Shown: positions 35,747 to 44,567, counted from the first letter of the stretch. The stretch is DNA of 64,000 nt from Actinospineispora spinosispora DSM 44797 (GCF_000429025.1 NZ_KE386839.1:89768-153767); one strand, 5' to 3'. Notes: generated from the letters alone by a model not told the origin. Program-made: numbers and translations.

Positions 35747-37897
35747 ATGACTGAAGCGATCGACGACCACTTCCTGAGCCGGATCGCGGCGACGAGACCC
35801 GGCCGCGAGGTCGAGCTGCCGTCCTCGTTGACCGGGCAGCGCGCGCTGGAGCTGTTCGACTCCCAGCTCGGCAGCCGCCACCTGGACCTGATGGCACGCG
35901 AGCTGGGCGCCAGGGGAGAGGGTTTCTACAGCATCGGATCCTCCGGTCACGAGGGCAACGCGGCGGTGGCGGCCGCGCTGCGCCCGACCGACCCCGCGCT
36001 GTTGCACTACCGGTCGGGCGGTTTCTACGTCGAACGCGCCCGCCAGGTCCCGGAGCAGAACCCGCTGCTGGACGTCCTGCTGGGCATCACGTCCGCCGTC
36101 GACGAACCGATCGCGGGTGGGCGGCACAAGGTCTTCGGCAACAAGGCGCTGAGCATCCTGCCGCAGACCTCGACGATCGCCTCGCACCTGCCCCGCGCGG
36201 TCGGTCTCGCGTTCGGCATCGAGCGGGCGGTGAAGCTCGGCGTCGAGGGGGAGTGGCCCAGCGACTCGGTCGTGGTGTGCAGCTTCGGTGACGCGTCGGC
36301 GAACCACTCCACCGCGGTCGGTGCGATCAACACCGCGTTGTACTGCGGCTACCAGGGGCTGCGGATGCCGCTGCTGCTGGTGTGCGAGGACAACGGCATC
36401 GGGATCAGCGTGCGGACGCCGACCGGGTGGATCGCCTCGACCTACGGGCAGCGTCCCGGACTGAAGTACTTCGACGCGGACGGCACGGATCTCGCACAGA
36501 CCCTGGATACCGCGCGCAGGGCCGCGGACTGGGTACGCACGCGCCGTTCGCCCGCGTTCCTGCGGCTGCGCACGGTGCGGCTGATGGGGCACGCCGGCTC
36601 CGACGTCGAGTCCGCGTACCGCCGGGCCGCCGAGATCGTCGCCGACCACGACCGGGATCCGGTGCTCCGCACCGCGCAGCTGCTGATCAGCGCCGGCGTG
36701 CTGACCTCGGAGCAGGCGATCGAGCGTTACCAGGACAAACGCGACGAGGTGCGTGCGTTGGCCGCCGATGCGGTGGGGCGGCGGCGGCTGGGTTCGGCGC
36801 GCGAGGTGATGGCTCCGTTGGCGCCGTCGAACCCCGACGCCGTCGCGGCCTCGGCCGCGAGCCTCGCCGGCCCGGCCGATCAGGGCGGCCTGACCCTCGC
36901 CCAGTCGGTCAACCGTGCGCTGGGCGATGTGCTCGACGCCGAGCCGGGCGCCGTCGTCCTCGGCGAGGACGTGGCCGCGAAGGGCGGCGTGTACGGGGTG
37001 ACCAGGGGGCTGGCCAAGCGGTTCGGCACGGCGAGGGTGTTCGACTCACCGCTGGACGAGCAGAGCGTTCTCGGCACCGGCCTCGGCATGGCGCTGACCG
37101 GGTTCGTGCCGATCGTGGAGATCCAGTACCTGGCCTATCTGCACAACGCGGCGGACCAGCTGCGCGGCGAGGCCAGCACGCTGCGGTTCTTCTCCCAGGG
37201 CCAGTACCGCAACCCGATGGTCGTCCGGATCGCCGGGCTCGCCTACCAGAAGGGTTTCGGCGGCCATTTCCACAACGACAATGCGGTGGCCGCGCTCCGT
37301 GACATCCCCGGGCTCGTAGTAGCGGCTCCTGGCCGGCCCGATGACGCCGCGGCGATGCTGCGCACCTGCGTCGCGGCCGCCCGCACCGACGGCCGGGTGT
37401 GCGTGTTCCTCGAACCGATCGCCCTCTACCACACCCGTGACCTGCACGAATCCGAGGACGAACAGTGGCTTGCGCCGTACCCGTCCTCGGAGGGACACGT
37501 GCCACTCGGCGTGGGGCGGACCCATGGTGACGGCGCCGACCTCACGCTGGTCAGCTTCGCCAACGGACTGCGCATGAGCCTGCGCGTCGCCGCGCGGCTG
37601 GCGGCGCGGGGGATCGGCGTCCGGGTGCTGGACCTGCGCTGGCTCGCGCCGCTGCCGGTCGAGGACATCGTGCGCGAGGCGACCGCGACCGGACGGGTGC
37701 TGGTGGTGGACGAGACCAGGGCGACCGGCGGTGTCGCCGAACCGGTGCTCGCCGCGCTCGTCGACGCCGGCTTCACGGGTGCGATGGCCAGGGTGAACAG
37801 CGCGGACAGCTTCATCCCCCTCGGCAGCGCGGCCAACGAGGTCCTCCTGTCCGAGCACGACATAGAAAAAGCCGCCCTGGCCCTCCTCCAGCCCTAG
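35747..37897 (+). CDS. Fused alpha-beta E1 component of a 2-oxoacid dehydrogenase
   Basis: 716 aa thiamine-diphosphate enzyme. The alpha-like half (1-~370) has the ThDP motif GDASANHSTAVGAINTA and CEDNGIGISV. The beta-like half (~380-716) starts LTLAQSVNRALGDVLDAEPGA, has GEDVAAKGGVYGVT, and ends with RGIGVRVLDLRWLAPLP. Branched-chain or similar 2-oxoacids are decarboxylated and handed to an E2; no E2 or E3 gene is in the window. Together with the upstream dehydrogenase it could turn an amino acid into an acyl-CoA. Confidence 0.9.
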   Translation: MTEAIDDHFLSRIAATRPGREVELPSSLTGQRALELFDSQLGSRHLDLMARELGARGEGFYSIGSSGHEGNAAVAAALRPTDPALLHYRSGGFYVERARQVPEQNPLLDVLLGITSAVDEPIAGGRHKVFGNKALSILPQTSTIASHLPRAVGLAFGIERAVKLGVEGEWPSDSVVVCSFGDASANHSTAVGAINTALYCGYQGLRMPLLLVCEDNGIGISVRTPTGWIASTYGQRPGLKYFDADGTDLAQTLDTARRAADWVRTRRSPAFLRLRTVRLMGHAGSDVESAYRRAAEIVADHDRDPVLRTAQLLISAGVLTSEQAIERYQDKRDEVRALAADAVGRRRLGSAREVMAPLAPSNPDAVAASAASLAGPADQGGLTLAQSVNRALGDVLDAEPGAVVLGEDVAAKGGVYGVTRGLAKRFGTARVFDSPLDEQSVLGTGLGMALTGFVPIVEIQYLAYLHNAADQLRGEASTLRFFSQGQYRNPMVVRIAGLAYQKGFGGHFHNDNAVAALRDIPGLVVAAPGRPDDAAAMLRTCVAAARTDGRVCVFLEPIALYHTRDLHESEDEQWLAPYPSSEGHVPLGVGRTHGDGADLTLVSFANGLRMSLRVAARLAARGIGVRVLDLRWLAPLPVEDIVREATATGRVLVVDETRATGGVAEPVLAALVDAGFTGAMARVNSADSFIPLGSAANEVLLSEHDIEKAALALLQP

Positions 37898-37902
37898 CCC
37901 CC

Positions 37903-37943
37903 GCGAGTCGGGAGATTCTGCCGCGCGAGTCGGGAGATTCTGC
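37903..37943. repeat. Two tandem 19-bp repeats
   Basis: GCGAGTCGGGAGATTCTGC occurs at 37903-37921 and 37925-37943 with a 22-bp period. They lie just after the E1 stop and before the AT-rich arsR promoter region (37944-37995). They could be a regulator binding array or an intergenic repeat. Confidence 0.6.
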
Positions 37944-37995
37944 GGTAAGTATAGATGCTGTTGCGGTTATATTGCTGAGACGGTATGTTCGTGCC

Positions 37996-38343
37996 GTGAC
38001 CAGTTCGTTCGAAGTGCTCGGTGAACCCATGCGCCGGCGAATCCTGGACCTGCTGCGGGTTCGCCCTCGGCTCGTCGGAGAGCTGACCGAGGCGCTCGGG
38101 CTGAGCCAGCCCGGCACCTCGAAGCACCTGAAGGTGCTGCGCGAAGCGGGCCTGGTCACGGTCCGCCCCGATGCGCAACGGCGCTGGTACGAGCTGCGGA
38201 CCGAACCACTGGTCGAGATGGATGCCTGGCTGGCGCCATACCGGCTGCTCTGGGAGCACCACCTCGACCTGCTGGAAAGCCACCTCGACGCGATGCCGGA
38301 CGAACCGGCCGCCCCCGATCCCGACCGGAAGGACCCGCCATGA
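37996..38343 (+). CDS. ArsR-type transcriptional regulator
   Basis: 115 aa from GTG 37996. The winged helix spans EPMRRRILDLLRVRPRLVGEL and LGLSQPGTSKHLKVLREAGLV. It lacks the metal-binding cysteines of ArsR/SmtB sensors; it matches the group paired with SRPBCC (AHSA1) proteins. ATGA overlap with the next gene shows coupling. An unusually AT-rich stretch, TAAGTATAGATGCTGTTGCG to TTATATTG (about 37946-37976), is the likely promoter. Confidence 0.88.
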   Translation: MTSSFEVLGEPMRRRILDLLRVRPRLVGELTEALGLSQPGTSKHLKVLREAGLVTVRPDAQRRWYELRTEPLVEMDAWLAPYRLLWEHHLDLLESHLDAMPDEPAAPDPDRKDPP

Positions 38344-39170
38344 GCAACACCACCCTGCGCAGTGAGGGAGACCGCGCTGCAGTGCGTCTCGAACGGGCGT
38401 TGCGCCACCCGGTGGAGAAGGTGTGGCGGGCGCTGACCGAGCCGTCGCACCTCAACCGGTGGTTCCCGTTCGACGTCGAACCCGAGCTGACCGTCGGCGG
38501 AACGGTGCGGTTCGTCGACCGCAGCGGCGGACCGTCCGGCAAGGGCACGATCACCGATCTCGAGCCGCCCAGGCTGATCGCCTACTACTGGGAAGAAGAT
38601 CACCTGCGGTGGGAGCTGAGCCCGACCGAGGAGGGTTCCCTGCTGGTGCTCACGCACACCGTGGCGGATCGGTTCGGCACCGCCAGCTTCGCCACCGGCT
38701 GGCACGCGTGCATCGACGGACTGGAGTCGGTCCTGGCCGGCCAGCCCGTCCAGCCGCCGTCGGACATGGACGCGCCCCACGAGGAGTTCGTGACCCGGTT
38801 CGGGTTGGACGAAGGCGTCGTCTCGGACGGGACGGTCCGGTTCGAACGCCAGCTTGTCCGCCCGGCGGACGTCGCCTGGCGCGCGCTGGTCGGCCCACAG
38901 ACCCCGAAGGTCGGTGACGCCGCGCCCTCCGGCGCGACCGTGTCGAACTTCGCGCCGGGGCCGGTCACCGAGTCGCGGACGGCGCAGGTGCTGGAGTACC
39001 GGCTGCGGGCCGGGGGGACGGTGCGCTGGGAACTGGGCCAGGGAACCGGCCACGGCGCCCGTCTGGTCCTGACGCACACCGATCCGGCTCGGCAGTCCGA
39101 AGCACTCGCTGTCTGGCGGGACCGCATCGCGGTGCTCGCCGCCGAGATTCGCGCGACGCCGCGCGGCTGA
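38340..39170 (+). CDS. Tandem SRPBCC (AHSA1-like) domain protein
   Basis: 276 aa. First START/AHSA1-like domain at 1-~145 (VRLERALRHPVEKVWRALTEP, LNRWFP, ADRFGTASFATGWHACIDGLE). A second, shortened domain follows from ~165 (VRFERQLVRPADVAWRALVGP to RLVLTHTDPARQSEALAVWR). SRPBCC domains hold hydrophobic ligands. The ArsR-SRPBCC pair is common and its ligand unknown. The duplicated domain in one chain is the unusual part. Confidence 0.85.
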   Translation: MSNTTLRSEGDRAAVRLERALRHPVEKVWRALTEPSHLNRWFPFDVEPELTVGGTVRFVDRSGGPSGKGTITDLEPPRLIAYYWEEDHLRWELSPTEEGSLLVLTHTVADRFGTASFATGWHACIDGLESVLAGQPVQPPSDMDAPHEEFVTRFGLDEGVVSDGTVRFERQLVRPADVAWRALVGPQTPKVGDAAPSGATVSNFAPGPVTESRTAQVLEYRLRAGGTVRWELGQGTGHGARLVLTHTDPARQSEALAVWRDRIAVLAAEIRATPRG

Positions 39171-39983
39171 TCAGGTACGGGTGACGGTGCACTCGAGCAC
39201 GGTGGATCCGGCCGCCGCAAGGGTGGCCAGGAAGTCCTCGGGGTCGGTGTAGTCGCGGTCCGGAACGACCTGCGCGGTCACCGGCAGTGTCACGGTGTCG
39301 TCGGCGAACGGGTACGGGTCCAGCGCGAGCCGGAACCGGCCCTTCGCGGTGCACCGCAGCTCGCTCCCGTTCATCGTGGACGGCAGGGGAGTGATCACCC
39401 CGTCCGCCGCGTGACGCAGCGCGAACTGGAGCGACAACCGGTCCCAGACCTGCAACAACAGGTACGCGGACATCACCTCGGGCAGTTCGTGCGGGGCGTT
39501 CGGCGCGGCATGCCCGACGGCCTCGGCGTACAGGTCGGCCTGCAGCGCGGCCATGTCCGCGAGGAACTCGGTGACCAGCACGCGCTCGACGTCGGTGAGC
39601 GACTGGTCGCCGATCTCCTCCAGCCGGTAGCTGCTGTACCGGTCGTTGTACAGACCGGCACCGTGCATGCTGACCAGCAATCCGGTCCACGGGTCCAGCT
39701 GCGCGGCCCGCTCGATACCTGCCCGGTAGGCCGGGATGTGCTCGCGTGGCTTGACCTCGTAGAACTGCGTCGGTTGCCGCGTCGACGGATCGATGTCCGG
39801 GTGGCTCTCCCAGATCGCCCAGCCGTCGTCGTGGTGCGCGGCCGCCAGCCGGCTCGCCTCCCGGTGGTCCACGACCGGCGGAACCTCGTCATTGCCCCAG
39901 GCCTGCGCGATCAGCCCGGTCTGCGTCCCGTGATCGGTCTGCCGGACGACGAGGAGCTGACCGTCATACCTGCTGAGGATCAT
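39171..39983 (-). CDS. DUF3891 family protein
   Basis: 270 aa from ATG 39983 (longer frame open to 40070). Starts MILSRYDGQLLVVRQTDHG. Conserved His/Asp positions, such as AAHHDDGWAIWE near 48-59 and VSMHGAGLYNDRYS near 100-113, suggest a metal-dependent HD-like helical hydrolase. Function unknown. It ends directly against the SRPBCC stop (convergent). The ~145 bp upstream hold only inverted repeats. Confidence 0.8.
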   Translation of the reverse strand: MILSRYDGQLLVVRQTDHGTQTGLIAQAWGNDEVPPVVDHREASRLAAAHHDDGWAIWESHPDIDPSTRQPTQFYEVKPREHIPAYRAGIERAAQLDPWTGLLVSMHGAGLYNDRYSSYRLEEIGDQSLTDVERVLVTEFLADMAALQADLYAEAVGHAAPNAPHELPEVMSAYLLLQVWDRLSLQFALRHAADGVITPLPSTMNGSELRCTAKGRFRLALDPYPFADDTVTLPVTAQVVPDRDYTDPEDFLATLAAAGSTVLECTVTRT

Positions 39984-40047
39984 GCGAGAGCGCTCCGGTG
40001 GTAGTCGGATATAACGTCCGCGCAAGCCTTGCACACAACATCCGGAC

Positions 40048-40119
40048 CACACCGCGCACCTTCCGCCCACACCGCGCGGTGTGCACCGCGCGCGGCGTGG
40101 ACGCCAGGTGCGCGGTGTG
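40048..40119. terminator. Nested palindromes beside the merR gene
   Basis: CACACCGCGCACC (40048-40060) faces GGTGCGCGGTGTG (40107-40119), and a perfect 14-bp palindrome ACACCGCGCGGTGT (40069-40082) lies inside. It is 8 bp past the end of the minus-strand merR gene, so it is probably its terminator. The repeated CACCGCGC units could also bind a regulator for the DUF3891 gene. Confidence 0.5.
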
Positions 40120-40127
40120 CGCGTTGC

Positions 40128-40478
40128 CTACCGCTCCACCTGGCGAAGCGCCGCCGCCAGCCGGTCCCGGGCCTCGGTCTGCGCGGCGATGCGACGGTCC
40201 AGCACCGCCAGCCGGTCCCGCGCGATCCGCAGCCCGGACGGGGACGGCGGCGCGGTGCTCATGTCTCCGTCCAGGCAGCCGGAGAACGCGCGCACGTCGT
40301 CCAGCGTGAGCCCCGCGGCCAGCAGGTACCGGATGTTGCGCACCCGGGTCGCCGCGCGTTGGTCGTAGTCCCGGTAGCCGTTGGCCGCCCGGACTGAGCT
40401 GATCAGGCCTTCCTGCTCGTAGTGGCGCAGGGCCCGGGGTGTCGCCCCGGTCGCCGTGGCCAGCTCACCGATCCGCAT
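40128..40478 (-). CDS. MerR family transcriptional regulator
   Basis: 116 aa from ATG 40478. The N-terminal winged helix reads MRIGELATATGATPRALRHYEQEGLI, followed by RNIRYLLAAGLTLDDVRAF and a coiled-coil with no metal cysteines. It starts 10 bp after the SDR stop on the same strand, so the two form an operon and it may regulate that enzyme. Confidence 0.87.
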   Translation of the reverse strand: MRIGELATATGATPRALRHYEQEGLISSVRAANGYRDYDQRAATRVRNIRYLLAAGLTLDDVRAFSGCLDGDMSTAPPSPSGLRIARDRLAVLDRRIAAQTEARDRLAAALRQVER

Positions 40479-40488
40479 CAGCAGATCG

Positions 40489-41232
40489 TCACGCGACCAC
40501 CGCCCCGCCGTCCACCGCGACCACCGTGCCGGTGACGAACGACGCCGACGGTGAGGCCAGCCGCGTGATGACCCACGCGACCTCCTCGGCGGTACCGAGC
40601 CTGCCGAGCGGGGTGTGGTCGAGCTGCCAGCGCCGCAGCTCGGCGAGACGATCCGGTGGCAGATGATCCGCGATGGGCGTCTGGATCGCGCCGGGCGCGA
40701 CCGCGACGACCCGGATACCCCGGGGTGCCAGCTCCACGGCCCAGGACCGGGTGAGCAGCTCCAGCGCCGTCTTCGTCGCCGCGTAGACACCGTTTCCGGG
40801 CCAGGCACGTTGGCCGACCGACGTGCTGACGTTGACGATGACGCCGCCGGACCCCAACGCCGGCAGCGCCGCTTTGGCCAGCAGGATCGGCGCCACGAGG
40901 TTGGTCGCCAGCAGGGGCTCGATCAGCTCGCGCCGCGCATCCGCCAGCGCCCCGCTCACCGCCAGCGCCGCGTTGTTGACCAGCACGTCCAGCCGGCCGA
41001 ACCCGTCGAGGGCGGTAGCCACGATCCGCTCCGGCTCGCCGTCGCCGGTCACGTCGGCCACCAGTGGCCGGATCGTCCGATGGTCGGCCGCGGTCTCCGC
41101 CAGCGGCCCGGTCCGGCGTCCGACCGCGAGGACGTGGTCACCGGCCTCGGCGAAGCATCGAGCCGTCGCACGGCCGATGCCGGAGCCGGCGCCGGTGACC
41201 ACCACTACCCGGTTGTCGATTGGTTCGGTCAC
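40489..41232 (-). CDS. Short-chain dehydrogenase/reductase
   Basis: 247 aa from GTG 41232. Classical SDR: cofactor loop TGAGSGIGRA near 14-23, NNAA near 85, catalytic Ser in VNVSTSVGQ, YxxxK as YAATK (about 150), and C-terminal FVTGTVVAVDGG. Substrate unknown. Upstream of merR in the same operon. Confidence 0.88.
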   Translation of the reverse strand: MTEPIDNRVVVVTGAGSGIGRATARCFAEAGDHVLAVGRRTGPLAETAADHRTIRPLVADVTGDGEPERIVATALDGFGRLDVLVNNAALAVSGALADARRELIEPLLATNLVAPILLAKAALPALGSGGVIVNVSTSVGQRAWPGNGVYAATKTALELLTRSWAVELAPRGIRVVAVAPGAIQTPIADHLPPDRLAELRRWQLDHTPLGRLGTAEEVAWVITRLASPSASFVTGTVVAVDGGAVVA

Positions 41233-41275
41233 CCGGTCATCGTGGAACCCTGCCGCCAAGGGCAGGGTCAAGCGT

Positions 41276-42040
41276 TCAGTTCGCCCAGGACGGCTTGCGC
41301 TTCTCCATGAACGCGCGGATGCCCTCCTGTCCCTCCTCGGACGCGAAGCGCTCGGCGGACACCTCGGCCATCGCGGCGAGGTCGTCGGACATGGTGCGCG
41401 CGGCGCTTCCCCGCAGCAGCACCTTGGTCGCGGCGAGTGCACTGGGTGCCCCGAGCCGCAGCATCTCCGCGTAGCGCGTGACCTCCGCGTCGAGACCGTC
41501 GGCCGGCACGGCCTTCGTGATCAGACCGATCTCGGCGGCCCGGCGCGCGTCGAACGTCTCGCCGGTCAGGAACAGCTCGTGCAGCGCGGCCGGCTGCACC
41601 TGGGGGACCAGCGGCACCGAGATGACCGCCGGGACCACCCCGATGCGGACCTCGGTGAAGGCGAACGTCACGGTGTCGGCGGCGATCGCCAGGTCACACG
41701 CCGAGATCAGGCCGACGCCGCCGGCGCGCGCCGGACCGGCGAGCCGGGCGATCACCGGGGTGGGGGAGGTCCAGATCAGCCGCAGCGTCTCGGGGAAGTC
41801 GGCGACACCCTGCTCGGAGGCGCTCGCGCCTCGGGACTCCTTGAGGTCCATACCGGCGCAGAACACCGTGCCGGTGTGGGTGAGCACGATGGCCCGCACC
41901 GCGTCGGAGTCGATCGCCGAGGTCAGGTGGGCGTGCAGCTCACCGCGCAGCTGAGCGGACAGCGCGTTGCGGTTGTGTGGCGAGTCCAGGGTGATCGTGG
42001 CGATCCCCGACTCGATCTCCAGATGGACGAGTTCGGTCAT
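41276..42040 (-). CDS. Enoyl-CoA hydratase/isomerase family protein
   Basis: 254 aa crotonase-fold protein. Oxyanion-hole loops FCAGMDLKES near 60-69 and GPARAGGVGLISACDLAIA near 104-122, with a C-terminal helix EEGQEGIRAFMEKRKPSW as in ECH proteins. The first catalytic Glu of hydratases appears replaced (GGVGLISACD) and the second position reads TEVRIGVVPA, so hydratase versus isomerase or other activity is open. Overlaps the LacI gene by ATGA. Confidence 0.87.
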   Translation of the reverse strand: MTELVHLEIESGIATITLDSPHNRNALSAQLRGELHAHLTSAIDSDAVRAIVLTHTGTVFCAGMDLKESRGASASEQGVADFPETLRLIWTSPTPVIARLAGPARAGGVGLISACDLAIAADTVTFAFTEVRIGVVPAVISVPLVPQVQPAALHELFLTGETFDARRAAEIGLITKAVPADGLDAEVTRYAEMLRLGAPSALAATKVLLRGSAARTMSDDLAAMAEVSAERFASEEGQEGIRAFMEKRKPSWAN

Positions 42041-43107
42041 GACCGGACGGTAACCGGTGGCGGCCCGGTCGTCGTGCCGAGACGCACCGTGACCGGGAGA
42101 CTCACATCGGCCGGGCGGCGCCCCTCGAGCAGCTCGACGACGGCTCGCGCGGCGGTGCGGCCCTTCTCGTCGGTCGGCTGGACGACCGTGCTGAGCACGG
42201 TCGAGTGCAGCCAGGGCAGATCAGCACCGTCGAATCCGGCCACGCTGACGTCCTCGGGCACCCGCAGACCGAGCTGGGCGGCGGCACGCAGCACCCCCGA
42301 CGCGAGCACGTCGCTCTGCGCGATCACAGCGGTGGGCCGCTCCGACTCCGGTACGTCCAATAACACCCGGCCGGCCCATTCACCCTCGTCGACCGCGTTG
42401 CTCGCGGTCTCGACGACCGGGACGTGGCCGAACACGTCGAACACGCCCTCCATCCGGTGCCGGACGTCGCGGTAGTGCACGAGCGCCCTGCGCGCCTCGT
42501 CGACCGGTCCCCGGCTACCGTCCAACCGCAGCGGCATGGCGATCGTCGCCACCCGCCGGTGGCCGAGGTCGTGCAGGTGGCGTGCCAGCTCCGCTGTTCC
42601 GCCGCGATCGTCGATGTCGACGAGCACGACTCCGTCCGCCACCGGCCCCTCGACCCCGACGAGCGGAACCCCGCGCCGGCTCAGCAGCTCCAGCGCCGGG
42701 TCGTCCTCAAGGCCGCAGGTGGCGAAGATGGCGGCGTCCAGCGGGATACGGGCGAGCTTGTCCAGCCCCGGTCTGCTGGTGTCGCCGGCGAGCAGGAGCA
42801 GACCGACGCCGTGCGGGCCGAGCACCTCGGAGATGCCGTCCAGCAGCTGCACCGCAACCGGGTCGCGGAACGCGTAGAGCAACCGTTCGCCGACGAACGT
42901 ACCGACGATGCCGCTGCGACCTCGGCGCAGCGACGCGGCGAGCGGGTCCGGTCCCGCGTAGCCCAGCTCCTCGGCCGCGGTGAGCACCCGCGCCCGGGTG
43001 TCGGGGGTGACCCGCGAGCTTCCGGAGAACGCGAGTGACGCGGTGGACGGCGACACGCCGGCATGCGCGGCCACCTGGGCCAACGTGGTTCTCGGGTGTG
43101 CGCACAC
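42037..43107 (-). CDS. LacI family transcriptional regulator
   Basis: 356 aa. HTH TLAQVAAHAGVSPSTASLAFSGS near 9-31 plus hinge helix DPLAASLRRG, then a sugar-binding-like domain. Coupled to the enoyl-CoA hydratase gene and divergent from the MFS gene, with a perfect palindrome in the gap. Probably self-regulating and controlling the MFS transporter. Confidence 0.9.
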   Translation of the reverse strand: MCAHPRTTLAQVAAHAGVSPSTASLAFSGSSRVTPDTRARVLTAAEELGYAGPDPLAASLRRGRSGIVGTFVGERLLYAFRDPVAVQLLDGISEVLGPHGVGLLLLAGDTSRPGLDKLARIPLDAAIFATCGLEDDPALELLSRRGVPLVGVEGPVADGVVLVDIDDRGGTAELARHLHDLGHRRVATIAMPLRLDGSRGPVDEARRALVHYRDVRHRMEGVFDVFGHVPVVETASNAVDEGEWAGRVLLDVPESERPTAVIAQSDVLASGVLRAAAQLGLRVPEDVSVAGFDGADLPWLHSTVLSTVVQPTDEKGRTAARAVVELLEGRRPADVSLPVTVRLGTTTGPPPVTVRS

Positions 43108-43175
43108 ACCTCAGACGGTAGCCGGTGAGACCGAAACCGCGTTGTGATCACCGCCGTTGCCCAGGTAGCGTGCCT

Positions 43176-43191
43176 ATCGAATCGATTCGAT
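43176..43191. promoter_or_regulatory. 16-bp LacI-type operator
   Basis: ATCGAATCGATTCGAT is a perfect palindrome with the central CG step typical of LacI-family operators. It lies 69 bp before the lacI start and 27 bp before the MFS start. Confidence 0.8.
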
Positions 43192-43217
43192 TGTGGACTG
43201 TGAGGGGCGGGCAGGGG

Positions 43218-44417
43218 ATGACGGAGCTGGTCGGGGGGACGCGCGTGGATGCTCTGGCGCGTGCCAGGAACGGTGTACTGGCGGCGTTCGCCGCGAACGG
43301 ACTGTGCTTCGCCTCCTGGTTGTCCCGGGCCCCGCAGGCGCGGGACGCGTTGTCCCTGTCCGCCGCCCAGCTCGGTCTGCTGCTGCTCTGCCTGTCCGGT
43401 GGCGCCTGTCTGGCGCTGCCCGCATCCGGTCCCGCCGTGCACCGCTGGGGTGCGGCGAGAGTCGTCCTGATCGGGTCGATCCTGGTCGGGCTCGGTCTGC
43501 TCGGCTTCGCCGCCGGGCTCGCCGCCGGGACGGTGTGGCCCGCCGCCGTCGGGCTGGTGCTCACCGGAATCGGCATGAGCAACTGGGACGTGGCGATGAA
43601 CGTCGCCGGCGCCGATGTGGAACGCAGGCGCGGCCGCTCGCTGATGCCCCGGCTGCACGCCGGCTTCAGCCTCGGCACGGTCGCCGGGGGCGGCGTCGGC
43701 GCCCTACTGGCCGCGTGGCTCGTGCCCCTGGCCATCCAGGTGGCGGTCGTGGCGGTGCTGGCGCCGGTCGCGATGGCGTTCGCGGTGCGGTTGTTCCTCC
43801 CGGAGGAAGCACACGAGCCGGACCAGCCCCGGCCCAAGGGCGATGCGCTGCGTGCCTGGCGTGAGCCGCGCACCCTGCTGATCGGCCTGCTCACCCTGTG
43901 CGCGGCGTTCGCGGAAGGGTCGGCGAACGACTGGCTCGCCGTGGCGCTCGTGGACGGACACCAGACGTCGGCGGTCGTCGGAGCGCTCGGGTTCGGTGTG
44001 TTCGTCACCGCGATGACGATCGGGCGACTCGCCGGTGGCGCACTCCTGGACCGCTTCGGCCGGGTGGTCGTGCTGCGCGGACTGCTTGCCGTGGCGCTGG
44101 TCGGGCTGCTGCTGGTCGCGTTCGCGTCGTCGATCGTCTGGGTGCTGGTCGGCGCGACGCTGTGGGGTTTCGGTGCATCGCTCGGCTTCCCGGTGGGCAT
44201 GAGCGCGGCGTCGGACGAGCCGAAGCTGGCGGCCGCCAGAGTCGGGGTGGTCAGCTCGGTCGCCTACACCGCGTTCCTGGCCGGCCCGCCGCTCATCGGC
44301 CTGCTCGCCGAACATTCCGGCATCCTGCACGCCCTGCTGGTGGTGCTCGGAGCCCTCGTCGTCGCGCTGCTGGTGACCGGTGTGGCCCGGCCACCAGCAG
44401 CACCAGAAGCGCGCTGA
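43218..44417 (+). CDS. Major facilitator superfamily transporter
   Basis: 399 aa from ATG 43218, with AGGGG just upstream; the frame is open to 43125. About 12 membrane helices, in the sugar-transporter-like MFS group (NGVLAAFAANGLCFASWLSRAPQARDALSL, GIGMSNWDVAMNVAGADVERR). The substrate is probably that sensed by the divergent LacI regulator. Confidence 0.88.
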   Translation: MTELVGGTRVDALARARNGVLAAFAANGLCFASWLSRAPQARDALSLSAAQLGLLLLCLSGGACLALPASGPAVHRWGAARVVLIGSILVGLGLLGFAAGLAAGTVWPAAVGLVLTGIGMSNWDVAMNVAGADVERRRGRSLMPRLHAGFSLGTVAGGGVGALLAAWLVPLAIQVAVVAVLAPVAMAFAVRLFLPEEAHEPDQPRPKGDALRAWREPRTLLIGLLTLCAAFAEGSANDWLAVALVDGHQTSAVVGALGFGVFVTAMTIGRLAGGALLDRFGRVVVLRGLLAVALVGLLLVAFASSIVWVLVGATLWGFGASLGFPVGMSAASDEPKLAAARVGVVSSVAYTAFLAGPPLIGLLAEHSGILHALLVVLGALVVALLVTGVARPPAAPEAR

Positions 44418-44472
44418 ACAGCTCGGGCCTACCGCGTGACGCCCAGGCGGCGCCCTCGCCGCGTTGTCGGTT

Positions 44473-44501
44473 CGGGCCGATCCAACAACGGGATCGGCCC
44501 G
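44473..44501. terminator. Hairpin between the MFS and yeiH-like genes
   Basis: CGGGCCGATCC (44473-44483) pairs perfectly with GGATCGGCCCG (44491-44501) around a 7-nt loop. It lies between convergent genes in an otherwise featureless 150-bp gap. Confidence 0.7.
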
Positions 44502-44567
44502 CGCCTTCGCCTTGCGATGACGTCACCTGGCCGCCACGCGCCACGGCCGGAGCTGTCCAGCACACTC

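Noticed and set aside
40823..42475. 550-codon plus-strand frame across the SDR, crotonase and LacI genes
   Set aside because: It spans three well-supported minus-strand genes and has no family features.
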